Assembly (NCBI GenBank): GCA_007135605.1
Contig: SLIN01000043.1
Span: 1 to 44,086, forward strand
Reading direction: 5' to 3'
From: Spirochaetales bacterium
Lineage (GTDB): Bacteria > Spirochaetota > Spirochaetia > DSM-27196 > SKKC01
DNA: 44,086 bases
Below are positions 22,465 through 31,187 of the stretch, piece after piece; positions within the stretch are counted from its first letter, which is position 1, and each line of letters starts with the position of its first letter. Both the position numbers and the translations under genes were made by a program. The notes under the pieces are model-generated. The model ran no database searches. It had not been told where the DNA came from and was given only the letters and a program-made list of their open reading frames with translations.

Positions 22465-24561
22465 CTAAGCGGATGTGAGATCGTCCTGGTATTGCAGCCG
22501 GTAGAGGTTGTAGTAGAGGCCCCGCTCGGCTATCAGCTCCTCGTGACGCCCTGCCTCAACCAGGTGTCCGTGGCTGAGCACGAGGATTCGGTCGGCGTGG
22601 CGGATCGTCGATAACCGGTGTGCGATCACCAAGCTCGTGCGTCCTTCCATCACCTTGAGCATTGCCTTCTGGATAAGCTGCTCGGTTTCGGTGTCGATAT
22701 TCGCGGTGGCCTCGTCCATGATAATCACGCGCGGATCGTGTGCGAGCACGCGAGCGAAACTGAGCAGTTGCCGCTGTCCGGTCGAGATGTTCGTTGCTCC
22801 TTCATTGAGCTGGGTTCCGTATCCGTCCGGTAGCTGATCGATGAAGCTCTGTGCCTGCACGATACGGCACGCTTCGCGAACCTGCTCGTCGCTGAGGTCG
22901 GCACCGAGGCGTATGTTCTCCTCGATCGTCTGACTGAACAGAAAAACATCCTGCTGAATCGGCTGCACGGTCGACCGCAAATCGGACACTGGGACATCTC
23001 GTATGTCGACGCCGTCGAGGCGTATCGAGCCCTCCTGAATGTCCCACATACGGGTCAACAGGTTTGCTATGGTAGTCTTACCCGCCCCCGTGTAGCCGAC
23101 GACGGCAACCGTTTCTCCCGGCTCGATTGTGAAGGTCATATCCCGTATTACCGGTGTGTCCGCCTTATAGGCGAAGTGCACGTGGTCGAACTCAACTCGT
23201 CCCCGTACCGGCTTCGGTAGCTCGCGCGTTCCGGTGTCCGGAATCTTCTCCTCGTGGTCGAGGATCTGAAAGACCCGCTCGCCACCGGCCATCGCCGACT
23301 GGAGTATCGTGAACTGATCGGAGATGCTCATGACCGGCTGATAGAAAAGCCGAATGTAGTTGATGTACGCGATTACCACGCCGAGGCTAACCCATCCCTG
23401 AACGAAGAAGGTTGCGCCGAAGTAGATGATCACCGCCACCGAAACGTTGGAAAGAAGATCGACTATCGGGCGAAAGGTCGCCATGACGTACATCTCGGTC
23501 AGATTCGCCTTCATGAGTTGCTCGTTGTCGGACTCGAAGCGATCCGCTGTCTGCTCTTCGCGGGTAAACATCTGAACGACACCCATTCCGGAAAGCCGCT
23601 CGCTGAGATAGGTGTTCACGCGACTCACCCAGACACGCACCTGGCGAAACGCCTCACGCGCGCGGCGCCGGAAAAAGACAAACGCGATTATGACCGGCGG
23701 CAGGCTGAGCGCCGTGACGCTTCCGAGATGCAGGCTGAGCAGGAAGAGGGCGATGATCACTCCGACCATTCGGGTCAGATCGCGGATCAGGTTGCTGAGC
23801 ACGTTCTGAAAGAGCTCGTTTATGGTTTCCACATCGTTGGTAATGCGGGTGACCATTCGGCCGACCGGATTGCGGCTCAGGTAATCGAGGTTCTGAGTGG
23901 TAATGTGCCGGAAGAGGGCAAGACGCATGTCCTTCATAATGCCCTGGCCGGTAAGCGCGAGGAGATATACCTGCACGAAGCTCAGGGAGAGCACTACGAT
24001 AAGCACGACGAGAAAGATGCTCGTCATGGTAATGAGCCCGTCGAGATCCTCCGATCGGACCGTCGCGCGGTCGCCGGCCGAAAGCTCACCGAGATCCCCG
24101 AGTCGAATCACCGCGTGGGAGCCATCCGCCGTGAAAAGATCCGGGTGCTGCATAACGACCGCCGCCGTCTCATCATCGACGATACGAAAGAGATAGAACC
24201 GCTCCTCGTCGATGATTCCCTCTTCCATGAGCCGGTCTCGCTGCAGCTCGGTGAGATCGTTGAGTCGCTGTTCGTGCACGTAAACGTACTCCCCGATCGC
24301 CGTCTCGTCGCCGGTGAGCTCTACCGAGGCAAGGTCGTCATCCTCGACAGCTTCCTGCGGGATCCGAACCCACGCGCGTACGAGGAAGTCGTCGACGGTT
24401 CGTTGAATCACGATCGGAATGGAGAGCTCTCCGGCGGTTGCGAGCACGAGCGCCCCGACGGCGATCAGGAAACGCCGGCGGTGCGGCGCAAGAAAACGCA
24501 GTAACCGGCGCATGAGCTCCGGGTTGTAACCGGAAATGACCTTTTCATCATCCATCGTCAT
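22465..24561 (-). CDS. ABC exporter half-transporter with large extracytoplasmic insert (catalytic-site subunit)
   Basis: A 698-residue half-transporter with membrane domain (about 25-425) and nucleotide-binding domain (about 455-690). Walker A GYTGAGKT is at 489-496, the Q-loop at about 536, and Walker B I-I-M-D-E at 613-617 with the catalytic Glu617. The signature is degenerate, ISTGQ (592-596). With its partner this predicts one active and one inactive ATP site, as in heterodimeric exporters of the TM287/288 and LmrCD type. Between helices 1 and 2 there is an acidic insert of about 115 residues (61-175), much longer than the usual loop and expected on the outer face. The substrate is unknown; lipid or drug are plausible. 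It follows the partner gene by 9 bases. Confidence 0.88.
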   Translation of the reverse strand: MTMDDEKVISGYNPELMRRLLRFLAPHRRRFLIAVGALVLATAGELSIPIVIQRTVDDFLVRAWVRIPQEAVEDDDLASVELTGDETAIGEYVYVHEQRLNDLTELQRDRLMEEGIIDEERFYLFRIVDDETAAVVMQHPDLFTADGSHAVIRLGDLGELSAGDRATVRSEDLDGLITMTSIFLVVLIVVLSLSFVQVYLLALTGQGIMKDMRLALFRHITTQNLDYLSRNPVGRMVTRITNDVETINELFQNVLSNLIRDLTRMVGVIIALFLLSLHLGSVTALSLPPVIIAFVFFRRRAREAFRQVRVWVSRVNTYLSERLSGMGVVQMFTREEQTADRFESDNEQLMKANLTEMYVMATFRPIVDLLSNVSVAVIIYFGATFFVQGWVSLGVVIAYINYIRLFYQPVMSISDQFTILQSAMAGGERVFQILDHEEKIPDTGTRELPKPVRGRVEFDHVHFAYKADTPVIRDMTFTIEPGETVAVVGYTGAGKTTIANLLTRMWDIQEGSIRLDGVDIRDVPVSDLRSTVQPIQQDVFLFSQTIEENIRLGADLSDEQVREACRIVQAQSFIDQLPDGYGTQLNEGATNISTGQRQLLSFARVLAHDPRVIIMDEATANIDTETEQLIQKAMLKVMEGRTSLVIAHRLSTIRHADRILVLSHGHLVEAGRHEELIAERGLYYNLYRLQYQDDLTSA

Positions 24562-24570
24562 GTCGGTGCC

Positions 24571-26310
24571 TTAGTCCTCTTCCTCCAGCCGCTGCAATGC
24601 GGCGATCTCCGCGTAGAAACCGTCTTCGTCCTGTATGAGCTCGGCGTGAGTCCCGTGCTGTACGATCGTCCCGTGCTCGAGCACCACAATCCGGTCGGCG
24701 TTCTTGAGCGTCGAAACGCGGTGGCTTACGATTATGCTCGTTTTGCCGCGACGTTCCTCGAGCAGCTGATTCAGAATCCGTTCCTCGGTTTCGGTATCTA
24801 CCGCGCTCAGTGCGTCGTCGAATACGAGAATCCCGCGGCCGGTGGCGAGCGCCCGCGAAATACTCACCCTCTGCTTCTGCCCGCCGCTGAGGGTTATCCC
24901 GCGTTCGCCGATCTGCGTGTCCCAGCCGGCGGGGAAGTTCTCAACGTCGCGGTCTATTGTCGATATCTCGGCGACGCGAAGAACGGCATTCTCATCCGGG
25001 TGCTCCATCCCGTAGCCGATGTTGTCCCGCACCGACTGCGAGAAGAGGAACGTATCCTGGGCGACCATTGCGAACTGCGAGCGCAACCAGTTGAGATCGT
25101 AGTCGCGCACATCGATATCGTCGAGAAAGACCGTCCCGCGCGGCGGGTCGAGCAGCCGCGGAAGCAGCTTCAGCAGCGTGCTCTTTCCCGAACCGGTGCG
25201 ACCGAGAATGCCGAGAATGTTGCCGGCGGCTACTTCTATCGAGACATTCTTCAGCGCGGGCACCGGCGAACCGGGATAGGTATAGCTGAGATTCGCGATG
25301 CGAATATCACCGGCGACCTCCGGCTGCACACCGTTATCCGGACTCGTTATATCCGGCTCTTCGGATAGAATCTGATTCACGCGGGCGAGACTCGCGCCGC
25401 CGCGCTGGATCAGATTGACGGTGAAACCCATTCCGAGCATCGGCCATATCATCATCTCCAGATAGCTCAATGTGGCCACGAAATCGCCGGCGGAAATATC
25501 CTCGAGCACGACCGCTTCGCCGCCGAAGCGCAGAAGGAGCAGCGACGTGATTCCCGAGAAGAAGGTGACCATCGGGAAGAACATCCCCCAGATACGCACC
25601 AGGCGCATGTTGCGATCCTGGTAGTCTTCGTTCGCATTCCGAAACCGCTCGAGAAAGTAGTTATGTTTCACGAAGCTCTTGATTACGCGAACGCCTGAGA
25701 GCGCCTCCTGACTCTGATCGCTGAGGATGGAGAATCCCTCCTGTACGGCCCGGAAACGCTTCCCGATGATCTTACCGAGGCCGAGGACGAGAAAGGTAAT
25801 AAATGGCAGGGGGATGATGACGATGAGCGCGAGACCCGGATTCTGGATGAAGAGAATCGTGAGAATCGCGATTGTCATCATAATGCCGTCGGTCAGCGCC
25901 ACGAGCGCCATGCCGCTGGCCATGCGGATCGCGTTCATGTCGTTCGTCGCCCGCGCCATGAGGTCGCCGATGCGGTTACGTCCGTAGAAGCTGCTCGAGA
26001 GGGTGAGCAGATGGTTGAACAGCCGGTCGCGCAACTCCTTCTCGATCCGGCGACTTGCACCGTGAATGAAGTAGCGCCAGCCGAAGCGCGCAACCCCGAT
26101 CACGATCGCAACCCCGATCAGCCCGCCCATGAGAGTGGCGACTTTGCGTAAATCTATTTCGCCGGCTGCGATCATATCGACGGCGACCCGGATGAACTGC
26201 GGTATGAGAAGTTGACCGCCGCTGGTGACGAGCAGCATGAGTACGCCGGCAATATAGGCGCGGCGATACCGCTTCATATACGGGAGGAGAGTCCGATATT
26301 CCTTAAGCAT
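24571..26310 (-). CDS. ABC exporter half-transporter (degenerate-site subunit)
   Basis: A 579-residue half-transporter of normal size: six membrane helices (about 18-300) and a nucleotide-binding domain. Walker A GRTGSGKS is at 370-377 and the signature is canonical LSGGQ at 474-478, but Walker B ends in D498-D499, so the catalytic glutamate is aspartate. Its degenerate site therefore complements the ISTGQ of the downstream partner, the hallmark of an asymmetric heterodimer. The ATG overlaps the end of the acyltransferase gene by 8 bases, and the partner follows after 9 bases, so the three are one operon. The membrane location and the acyltransferase neighbour suggest lipid-related export, but this is inference. 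Confidence 0.9.
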   Translation of the reverse strand: MLKEYRTLLPYMKRYRRAYIAGVLMLLVTSGGQLLIPQFIRVAVDMIAAGEIDLRKVATLMGGLIGVAIVIGVARFGWRYFIHGASRRIEKELRDRLFNHLLTLSSSFYGRNRIGDLMARATNDMNAIRMASGMALVALTDGIMMTIAILTILFIQNPGLALIVIIPLPFITFLVLGLGKIIGKRFRAVQEGFSILSDQSQEALSGVRVIKSFVKHNYFLERFRNANEDYQDRNMRLVRIWGMFFPMVTFFSGITSLLLLRFGGEAVVLEDISAGDFVATLSYLEMMIWPMLGMGFTVNLIQRGGASLARVNQILSEEPDITSPDNGVQPEVAGDIRIANLSYTYPGSPVPALKNVSIEVAAGNILGILGRTGSGKSTLLKLLPRLLDPPRGTVFLDDIDVRDYDLNWLRSQFAMVAQDTFLFSQSVRDNIGYGMEHPDENAVLRVAEISTIDRDVENFPAGWDTQIGERGITLSGGQKQRVSISRALATGRGILVFDDALSAVDTETEERILNQLLEERRGKTSIIVSHRVSTLKNADRIVVLEHGTIVQHGTHAELIQDEDGFYAEIAALQRLEEED

Positions 26311-27199
26311 GCAATTCCTCTTCGCGCCACCTCTCGATCTGCTCGCGGATCAGTCTCTCCGCATGGCGGATCCGTTCGTTCAGCGAGTGACGATCGGTCG
26401 GCTCCGGAAGTCGAGCGAGCGTTCGAACTCGATAGATGCTCTGTCCGAAACGGGTGACGATCTCCCTAAGGTAACGCAAGCGGTACCCGCCGTGAACCGC
26501 ACAGACGAGAATAGGGAGTCGGACCTCGTCCATGAGAACTCGGACCGCTCCGCTTCGAAACGGCAAGACCTTCCCCCCTCGTGATCTGGTGCCCTCCGGG
26601 AATACCACCGGAGATACGCCTTTCTCCCGGGCCATTCGCCCGATCCGTCGAATTTCGGAGAGACCGACCTCTACGTTCCCCGAACGCGGCACCATCGCGT
26701 GCTGTTGCAGGCGCAATGCTTCGGATGCTCCGGGGAAGCCGCGTCGCAGCTCCCGTTTCGCGATAAAGCGCAGATCGAGCCGGGGAAGAGCGGCTGCGAT
26801 CGCTACGATATCGATCAGGCTCTGATGGTTGCTAACGACCAAGCACGGAGAGGGCGGGGGCCCGGTGAGCTGTGACGAGTATTCGATGTGAAAGCCGGTC
26901 AACAGATTGGCGACAGCGAATAGCTGCCGGCACCATACGGGGAGTCCGCGCTGCAGATATGAGCGCGCCCAGCGCCTGCTGATCGCGTCGCGCGTCTTCA
27001 TGGAGAGATCCCAGTAGAACAGCATTGAAATCGCGTAGATTACGAAGACGAGTTTACCCAAGGCACTTCCTCTACTTCTTTTTCCGGAACCGAATGGACG
27101 GCTCTCAGTGTGCACGAAATCGACGGAAGTGCGAAGCAGGCGCGGCAAAATCTCGGTCATCGCCCCTTCATCGACCGGATTTGTCACCAGGAACCGCAC
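26303..27199 (-). CDS. 1-acyl-sn-glycerol-3-phosphate acyltransferase-like protein (PlsC family)
   Basis: A 298-residue membrane acyltransferase. The catalytic N-H-x-x-x-x-D box reads NHQSLID at about 123-129; R-F-I-A-K-R-E-L follows, and the glycerol-phosphate-binding block is V-V-F-P-E-G-T-R-S-R at about 200-209. A hydrophobic segment near 48-65 is the likely anchor. Such enzymes add the second acyl chain to lysophosphatidic acid. The first 45 residues are basic and variable, and the start is uncertain: GTG at 27199 or ATG at 27160, neither with a well-spaced ribosome site. It is the first gene of the operon with the ABC pair, an arrangement that hints at a lipid connection. Confidence 0.85.
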   Translation of the reverse strand: MRFLVTNPVDEGAMTEILPRLLRTSVDFVHTESRPFGSGKRSRGSALGKLVFVIYAISMLFYWDLSMKTRDAISRRWARSYLQRGLPVWCRQLFAVANLLTGFHIEYSSQLTGPPPSPCLVVSNHQSLIDIVAIAAALPRLDLRFIAKRELRRGFPGASEALRLQQHAMVPRSGNVEVGLSEIRRIGRMAREKGVSPVVFPEGTRSRGGKVLPFRSGAVRVLMDEVRLPILVCAVHGGYRLRYLREIVTRFGQSIYRVRTLARLPEPTDRHSLNERIRHAERLIREQIERWREEELHA

Positions 27200-27217
27200 A
27201 ACCGATTTTCTTAAGCA

Positions 27218-27246
27218 TTGACACGAAACGAGTTATCTGGTAGCTT
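27218..27246 (+). promoter_or_regulatory. rpsT promoter, TTGACA-17-TAGCTT
   Basis: TTGACA at 27218-27223 and TAGCTT at 27241-27246 are 17 bp apart, predicting a leader of about 50 bases. It sits in the 102-base divergent gap with the acyltransferase gene and probably serves rpsT, HU and lnt. Confidence 0.5.
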
Positions 27247-27301
27247 TCGCGCTCGTTATTACACTGACATTAATAGCCGACATCGAACGGAGGATTTCAT
27301 A

Positions 27302-27571
27302 GTGGCTAAGAGCTCGGCGCAGAAGCGTCACGAACAAAGCGAGAAGCGAAGGCTGCGTAACCGCAGTGTGCGGAGTAGTGTCCGCACGGGCATTCGCAAA
27401 TTCAACGGGGCGCTCAGCGCGGGAGATACCACTGCGGCGGAAACGCAGCTGGTGAGCGTCGAAAAACTGCTCGACTCCGCAGCGGGCAAGGGCGTGTTCC
27501 ACAGGAACACGGTAGCCCGAACGAAATCACGACTCAATAGGAAACTGAACTCATCGCGCGCATCATCCTGA
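27302..27571 (+). CDS. rpsT: Small ribosomal subunit protein bS20
   Basis: An 89-residue basic, Ala/Ser/Arg/Lys-rich helical protein starting AKSSAQKRHEQSEKRRLRN after the initiator, the standard S20 opening, and ending in the G-V-F-H-R-N-T-V-A-R-T-K-S-R-L-N-R-K-L block. It binds 16S rRNA early in small-subunit assembly. GTG at 27302 with GGAGG 8 bases upstream is the start; codons upstream in frame overlap the promoter and are rejected. HU follows 64 bases later. Confidence 0.95.
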   Translation: MAKSSAQKRHEQSEKRRLRNRSVRSSVRTGIRKFNGALSAGDTTAAETQLVSVEKLLDSAAGKGVFHRNTVARTKSRLNRKLNSSRASS

Positions 27572-27635
27572 CGAGTAACTCGTGCCGGCTCTACGGCGGC
27601 AAGCAATCTTTCGTGAAGAGAAAGGAGCGTCAGGG

Positions 27636-27944
27636 GTGTCAGAAGAAAACGGTAAGCTTACGAAGGCCGAGATAGTCGAGAGTATTGCCGAAACCTCACG
27701 GTGCAGCAAGAAGGACATCCATAAGATAATCGATTCCTTCTTTGACGAGGTGAAGACGGCGCTGATTAGCGACAGGACGATAGAGTTCCGCGGATTCGGG
27801 ACCTTCGAGATCCGAACGCGAAAAGGGCGGGAGCGTGCCCGAAACCCGAAGACCGGCGAGACCGTGCGAGTGCGCAATCACGGTGTGGTCGTTTTCCGCC
27901 CGGGCAAGGAGCTGAAGCAGGCTTCCTGGCCGTTGAGGGAGTAG
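27636..27944 (+). CDS. HU-family DNA-binding protein
   Basis: A 102-residue HU/IHF protein. The N-terminal helices begin K-L-T-K-A-E-I-V-E-S-I-A (about 7-18), the core has I-E-F-R-G-F-G-T-F-E-I-R and the DNA-binding arm is R-K-G-R-E-R-A-R-N-P-K-T-G-E-T-V-x-V. HU bends and compacts DNA. The start is GTG at 27636 because AGGAG lies 8 bases before it; the family never has the longer N-terminus that the open frame would allow. It lies between rpsT and lnt and is likely co-transcribed with both. IHF-type specificity cannot be excluded from sequence. Confidence 0.93.
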   Translation: MSEENGKLTKAEIVESIAETSRCSKKDIHKIIDSFFDEVKTALISDRTIEFRGFGTFEIRTRKGRERARNPKTGETVRVRNHGVVVFRPGKELKQASWPLRE

Positions 27945-27952
27945 CCGGGGTA

Positions 27953-29698
27953 ATGGCGTCAAAGTCGGGAAGGAGAAAGAGTGGGCGGGGAGCGCGGTCT
28001 CGAGGCGCGGCGCCAACCTCGTCGCCACGCCGGAATCAGGTCGGCGCGTCCACATCTGCGCAGGCGGATCGGCACGATTCGGTGACATCGGCTCGGGATC
28101 GTATGCCGGCACGGCGCACGCTTTTCGACCTCCTGTTGCTCGCCGTCTCGGCGCTCCTTTTCACCTTTAGTTTCCCACACTTTCTCAGCGACGCAGGGTG
28201 GTGGCCGTTGGCGTACGTCGCAATTGCGCCGGCGGTCTACGTAGTGAACAAGTCCGGCCTGCTGCGGGCAGCACTGTACGGGTTGGTGTACGGCCTGGTG
28301 AGCTACATGCTCCACAACTACTGGATCGGCAGCTTTCACGTGCTGGCGATCCTCATCGTTCCACTGATCTACGGCGTCTACTATGTCGTACTCTTTCCGT
28401 TGCTGCAGCTGGCGAAGCGGTTCTTCCCGAGAAACGGCTATCTCGTGCAAACGGCCATCTGGGTCGGTTATGAGTACCTGCGCACTCTCGGATTCCTCGG
28501 TTACGCGTACGGTATTCTGGGATACTCGCAATACCGGATTCCGGCGCTTGTACGCTTTTCGAGTGTGCCGGGCGTTTTGGGGGTGTCGCTGCTCGTCGTG
28601 CTCCCGTCCATGCTGTTGGCGACCATCTTCTTGAGCGTCAAAGTCGATGATCTCTCCGGTACCGTGCGGCAGGCATTCCTACGGTATCGTATCGACTTCG
28701 GAGCATACGCGGTCGCACTCGCGGCGGCGCTTCTCGTCGGCGGAGTTGTACTGCGCACCGATTATTCCGGCAGCCGGAATTGGCGGGTTGCGCTGGTTCA
28801 GCAGAATGTCGACCCACACCAGGGCGGGCTCGCCGCCTATGAGGAGAGTCTCCGTCGTTCGATCCGCCAGAGCGAGGCGGCGCTCGCCGAGGACGACTCG
28901 ATCGAGACGGTAATATGGTCGGAGACGAGCTTCGTTCCGCCGATCGGCTACCACTCGCAGTTTCGTGAGAATCCGGACACGCTCGCGCTCGTGAATCGGA
29001 TCCGCGCCTTCATGGCAGAACAGACGGTTCCGTATATCATCGGAAACAGCGATGCACGGCGGGAGCGCCAGGAAGACGGGACCGTTTCGCGAGTCGACTA
29101 CAATGCCACGCTCCTCTTCGAAGAAGGTGAAATCGTCGAAACGTACCGGAAGGTGCATCTCGTCCCGTTCACCGAAAACTTTCCGTACGATGGTATGCTT
29201 TTCGGTTGGATGCGTGACATATTGCTTGAGTTTGATACCCATTTCTGGGGTGAAGGCACCGAGTACACCGTTTTTGAGACATCCGATGGAGTGCGATTCT
29301 CCACGCCTATCTGTTTCGAGGATACGTTCGGCTATCTTTCGCGGGAGTTCGTACGAGAGGGCGCCGAGGTAATCGTTAATCTTACGAACGATCGCTGGGC
29401 GAACAGCGTGTCCGCCGCAATGCAGCATTTCGCGATGTCGGTGTTTCGCGCAGGCGAGAACCGGCGGACCATGGTACGCGGAACGAATGGCGGCATTACC
29501 GCCGTCGTTGATCCAAACGGTGTCATTACCGCGATCGACGAACCGTTGGTCGAAAGCTACCTGATTGCCGACGCGCCGGTATATACCGATTCGCAGACGG
29601 TGTATACCCGATTCGGTGACTGGTTCGCCGTCATCGTGCTCGCCGGTGCGGCGATCGCCATGATATTCGGAGCGGTGCGCGACGGACGAAGACGGTAG
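27953..29698 (+). CDS. lnt: Apolipoprotein N-acyltransferase (first copy)
   Basis: A 581-residue Lnt. Residues 1-50 are a basic, Ser/Arg-rich cytoplasmic extension; about 55-265 form several membrane helices; the rest is a periplasmic nitrilase domain plus a final helix near 555-575. The catalytic triad is visible: Glu324 in V-I-W-S-E-T, Lys400 in Y-R-K-V-H-L-V-P-F and Cys454 in T-P-I-C-F-E-D. Lnt adds the third acyl chain to lipoproteins. An alternative ATG at codon 51 would remove the extension, but neither has a strong ribosome site. It starts 8 bases after HU. A second homologue is at 33623-35329. Confidence 0.9.
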   Translation: MASKSGRRKSGRGARSRGAAPTSSPRRNQVGASTSAQADRHDSVTSARDRMPARRTLFDLLLLAVSALLFTFSFPHFLSDAGWWPLAYVAIAPAVYVVNKSGLLRAALYGLVYGLVSYMLHNYWIGSFHVLAILIVPLIYGVYYVVLFPLLQLAKRFFPRNGYLVQTAIWVGYEYLRTLGFLGYAYGILGYSQYRIPALVRFSSVPGVLGVSLLVVLPSMLLATIFLSVKVDDLSGTVRQAFLRYRIDFGAYAVALAAALLVGGVVLRTDYSGSRNWRVALVQQNVDPHQGGLAAYEESLRRSIRQSEAALAEDDSIETVIWSETSFVPPIGYHSQFRENPDTLALVNRIRAFMAEQTVPYIIGNSDARRERQEDGTVSRVDYNATLLFEEGEIVETYRKVHLVPFTENFPYDGMLFGWMRDILLEFDTHFWGEGTEYTVFETSDGVRFSTPICFEDTFGYLSREFVREGAEVIVNLTNDRWANSVSAAMQHFAMSVFRAGENRRTMVRGTNGGITAVVDPNGVITAIDEPLVESYLIADAPVYTDSQTVYTRFGDWFAVIVLAGAAIAMIFGAVRDGRRR

Positions 29699-29743
29699 GG
29701 CGGTTCACGCACGTGCGGTGCTTCGCGTCGCCGTGACCTTACA

Positions 29744-29773
29744 TTGACAAGCGGGAGTTGTCCGATAAAGAAT
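29744..29773 (+). promoter_or_regulatory. Candidate promoter of the response-regulator / bactofilin operon
   Basis: A perfect TTGACA (29744-29749) precedes an AT-rich -10 region (TAAAGA 29766-29771 or AAGAAT 29768-29773, spacer 16-18). The gap from 29699 also has the palindrome CGCACGTGCG (29708-29717), a possible operator or terminator stem. Confidence 0.35.
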
Positions 29774-29786
29774 CGGCGACGACGGA

Positions 29787-30527
29787 ATGCACAGAAGCGA
29801 AACGATTTTAATCGTCGACGACGAGCCCATTAATCTCGACTTCTTCGAGGTAATGCTGTCGAAGCTTGGCTTCGACGTATGCCGAGCCTCCGACGGCGAA
29901 GAAGGGTTGCAGCAGGCTCTCGATATGAAGCCCGACCTCATTGTAGTCGACAATATCATGCCGCGTATGACCGGCTGGGAAATGACGCGGGCACTGAAGA
30001 ACGACGCCGAATACGAGACGATCCGGGATGTTCCGGTGATCATGTTCTCGGCCATGGACGATGTAAAGGATAAGATCGAGGGCTTTGAGCTCGGTGTCGA
30101 GGACTATATCACCAAGCCGTTTAACTTCTCCGAGGTTCTCGCCAGAATCAAAGCGGTATTGCGACACAGAGAGATGGCCGAACAGGTGGTGAGACGGGAG
30201 CGGCGAATTGCGGTGACGCAATCGCTGAACAAGTCGCTTGTCTATTTCACCGAGAAGCTTCGCGAACCGATGATCGAGCTGCGGGCTCGTGCGGATACCT
30301 TGCCACTCGATGACCGCCAGGCGCTCGAGGAGTTCGTTTCCGAAGTAAAACACGAGGCCGACTCGACTATCGCCGCGCTCGACGCGCTTCAGAGCGAGAT
30401 CGATGACCTTACCCGGCAGGGTGACGAGATAAGAGAAGAGGAAGTTACCGTCGAGGTACTCGATCGAAAGTATCGAGAGCGGTTTGAGACCGGCAAGAAG
30501 CCGGACACGGACGGTAATCGTGGTTAG
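29787..30527 (+). CDS. Response regulator: receiver domain with coiled-coil C-terminus, no DNA-binding output
   Basis: A 246-residue protein. The receiver domain (5-122) has the acidic pair D11-D12, phospho-acceptor D55 in L-I-V-V-D-N, switch S88 and K110 in T-K-P-F. Residues 125-235 are charged helices, probably a coiled coil, with no helix-turn-helix, GGDEF, HD or enzyme domain. It is therefore a single-domain or protein-protein regulator. No histidine kinase is encoded nearby. Its stop overlaps the start of a small TPR-like protein and a bactofilin follows, so the output may be the envelope cytoskeleton (inference). No ribosome site of note precedes the ATG; the leader may be only about 10 bases. 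Confidence 0.88.
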   Translation: MHRSETILIVDDEPINLDFFEVMLSKLGFDVCRASDGEEGLQQALDMKPDLIVVDNIMPRMTGWEMTRALKNDAEYETIRDVPVIMFSAMDDVKDKIEGFELGVEDYITKPFNFSEVLARIKAVLRHREMAEQVVRRERRIAVTQSLNKSLVYFTEKLREPMIELRARADTLPLDDRQALEEFVSEVKHEADSTIAALDALQSEIDDLTRQGDEIREEEVTVEVLDRKYRERFETGKKPDTDGNRG

Positions 30528-30741
30528 CGAAGAAAAACGCGCCGCGTGCGAGAAGTTCTCCGAGGGCAGACGTCATTACAAACTTCGAGACTTCGAGCAG
30601 GCGCTCGCTTGCTTCGAGTCGGCGCTCGAACACGATCCGACCGACGGGCCGTCGCAGGTTTATGTGGAGCGCTGTAGGCACTATCTCGAGTATCCGCCTC
30701 CCGCGGATTGGGACGGAGTTTTCGAGATGCAAACTAAGTAG
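30520..30741 (+). CDS. Small TPR-like protein matching the C-terminal tail of class III cyclases
   Basis: A 73-residue protein. From K-F-S-E-G-R-R-H-Y-K-L-R-D-F-E-Q-A-L it forms one TPR-like helical hairpin, followed by D-P-T-D-G-P-S-Q-V-Y-V-E-R-C and the ending Y-P-P-P-A-D-W-D-G-V-F-E-M-Q-T-K. I know this module as the tail found after the catalytic domain of many bacterial class III adenylate/guanylate cyclases; here it stands alone with no cyclase domain in the window. The preferred start is GTG at 30520, which overlaps the response-regulator stop by 8 bases, so translation is coupled. It precedes the second bactofilin by 20 bases. I infer an adaptor role for the regulator. Confidence 0.65.
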   Translation: MVSEEKRAACEKFSEGRRHYKLRDFEQALACFESALEHDPTDGPSQVYVERCRHYLEYPPPADWDGVFEMQTK

Positions 30742-30761
30742 GAAGCGGTGAAAGCGGAATA

Positions 30762-31187
30762 ATGGCACGAAATCAAGGCGGAAAGGCGCCGCGTACTGCG
30801 ACGCGAATCGGTACAGGTACGCTGCTCAAGGGAAAGCTGCGTTTCCGTGAATCGTTAAGCATCAGTGGTACGTTTGAAGGCGAGATTGAGTCCGACGGGA
30901 TGCTCTACATTCATGAGAACGCGGTCGTCCGCGCGGATGTACGTGCACGAGCGATCGTCATCGGCGGCACCCTTCGCGGGAATGCACACGCGACGGAACG
31001 CGTCGAGATGCTTCCCGCAGCGAAGATGTACGGGAACGTACGGACGGCGCGAGTGCGGATCGGCGAAGGGGTCATTTTTGAAGGGAAGTGCGAGATGATC
31101 AAGAATGTGAATGCGGTCGATATTTTTGCCGTTCCCGCAAACCAGCTTCGGAAGAGCGTACAGGGCGTCTTTCAGTCGGAGGGGTAG
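30762..31187 (+). CDS. Bactofilin (second copy)
   Basis: A 141-residue bactofilin with its beta-helix core at about 18-125 (I-G-T-G-T-L-L-K-G-K-L-R-F-R-E-S-L-S-I-S-G, V-I-G-G-T-L-R-G-N-A, V-R-I-G-E-G-V-I-F-E-G). Short basic N-terminal tail and an F-A-V-P-A-N-Q-L-R-K end. It resembles the first copy (21188-21727) in the core but has different tails, and both begin MARN. It is the third gene of the response-regulator operon. The combination of a receiver protein, cyclase-tail protein and bactofilin suggests signal-controlled filament function, but no such system is known to me. Confidence 0.88.
   Translation: MARNQGGKAPRTATRIGTGTLLKGKLRFRESLSISGTFEGEIESDGMLYIHENAVVRADVRARAIVIGGTLRGNAHATERVEMLPAAKMYGNVRTARVRIGEGVIFEGKCEMIKNVNAVDIFAVPANQLRKSVQGVFQSEG

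Noticed and set aside
23254-24504. 416-codon open frame on the plus strand opposite the larger ABC gene
   Set aside because: It is antisense to a protein with full Walker and signature motifs, has no ribosome site and encodes His/Asp/Glu-rich sequence typical of a reverse-frame shadow.
24646-25368. 240-codon plus-strand frame opposite the smaller ABC gene
   Set aside because: Antisense shadow without ribosome site; the minus-strand product is an intact ABC subunit.
29751-29770. Third copy of the palindromic arm before the response regulator
   Set aside because: GGGAGTTGTCCGATAAA resembles the 4731 palindrome but has a missing T and a mismatch, is not an inverted repeat and is not at a convergent junction.
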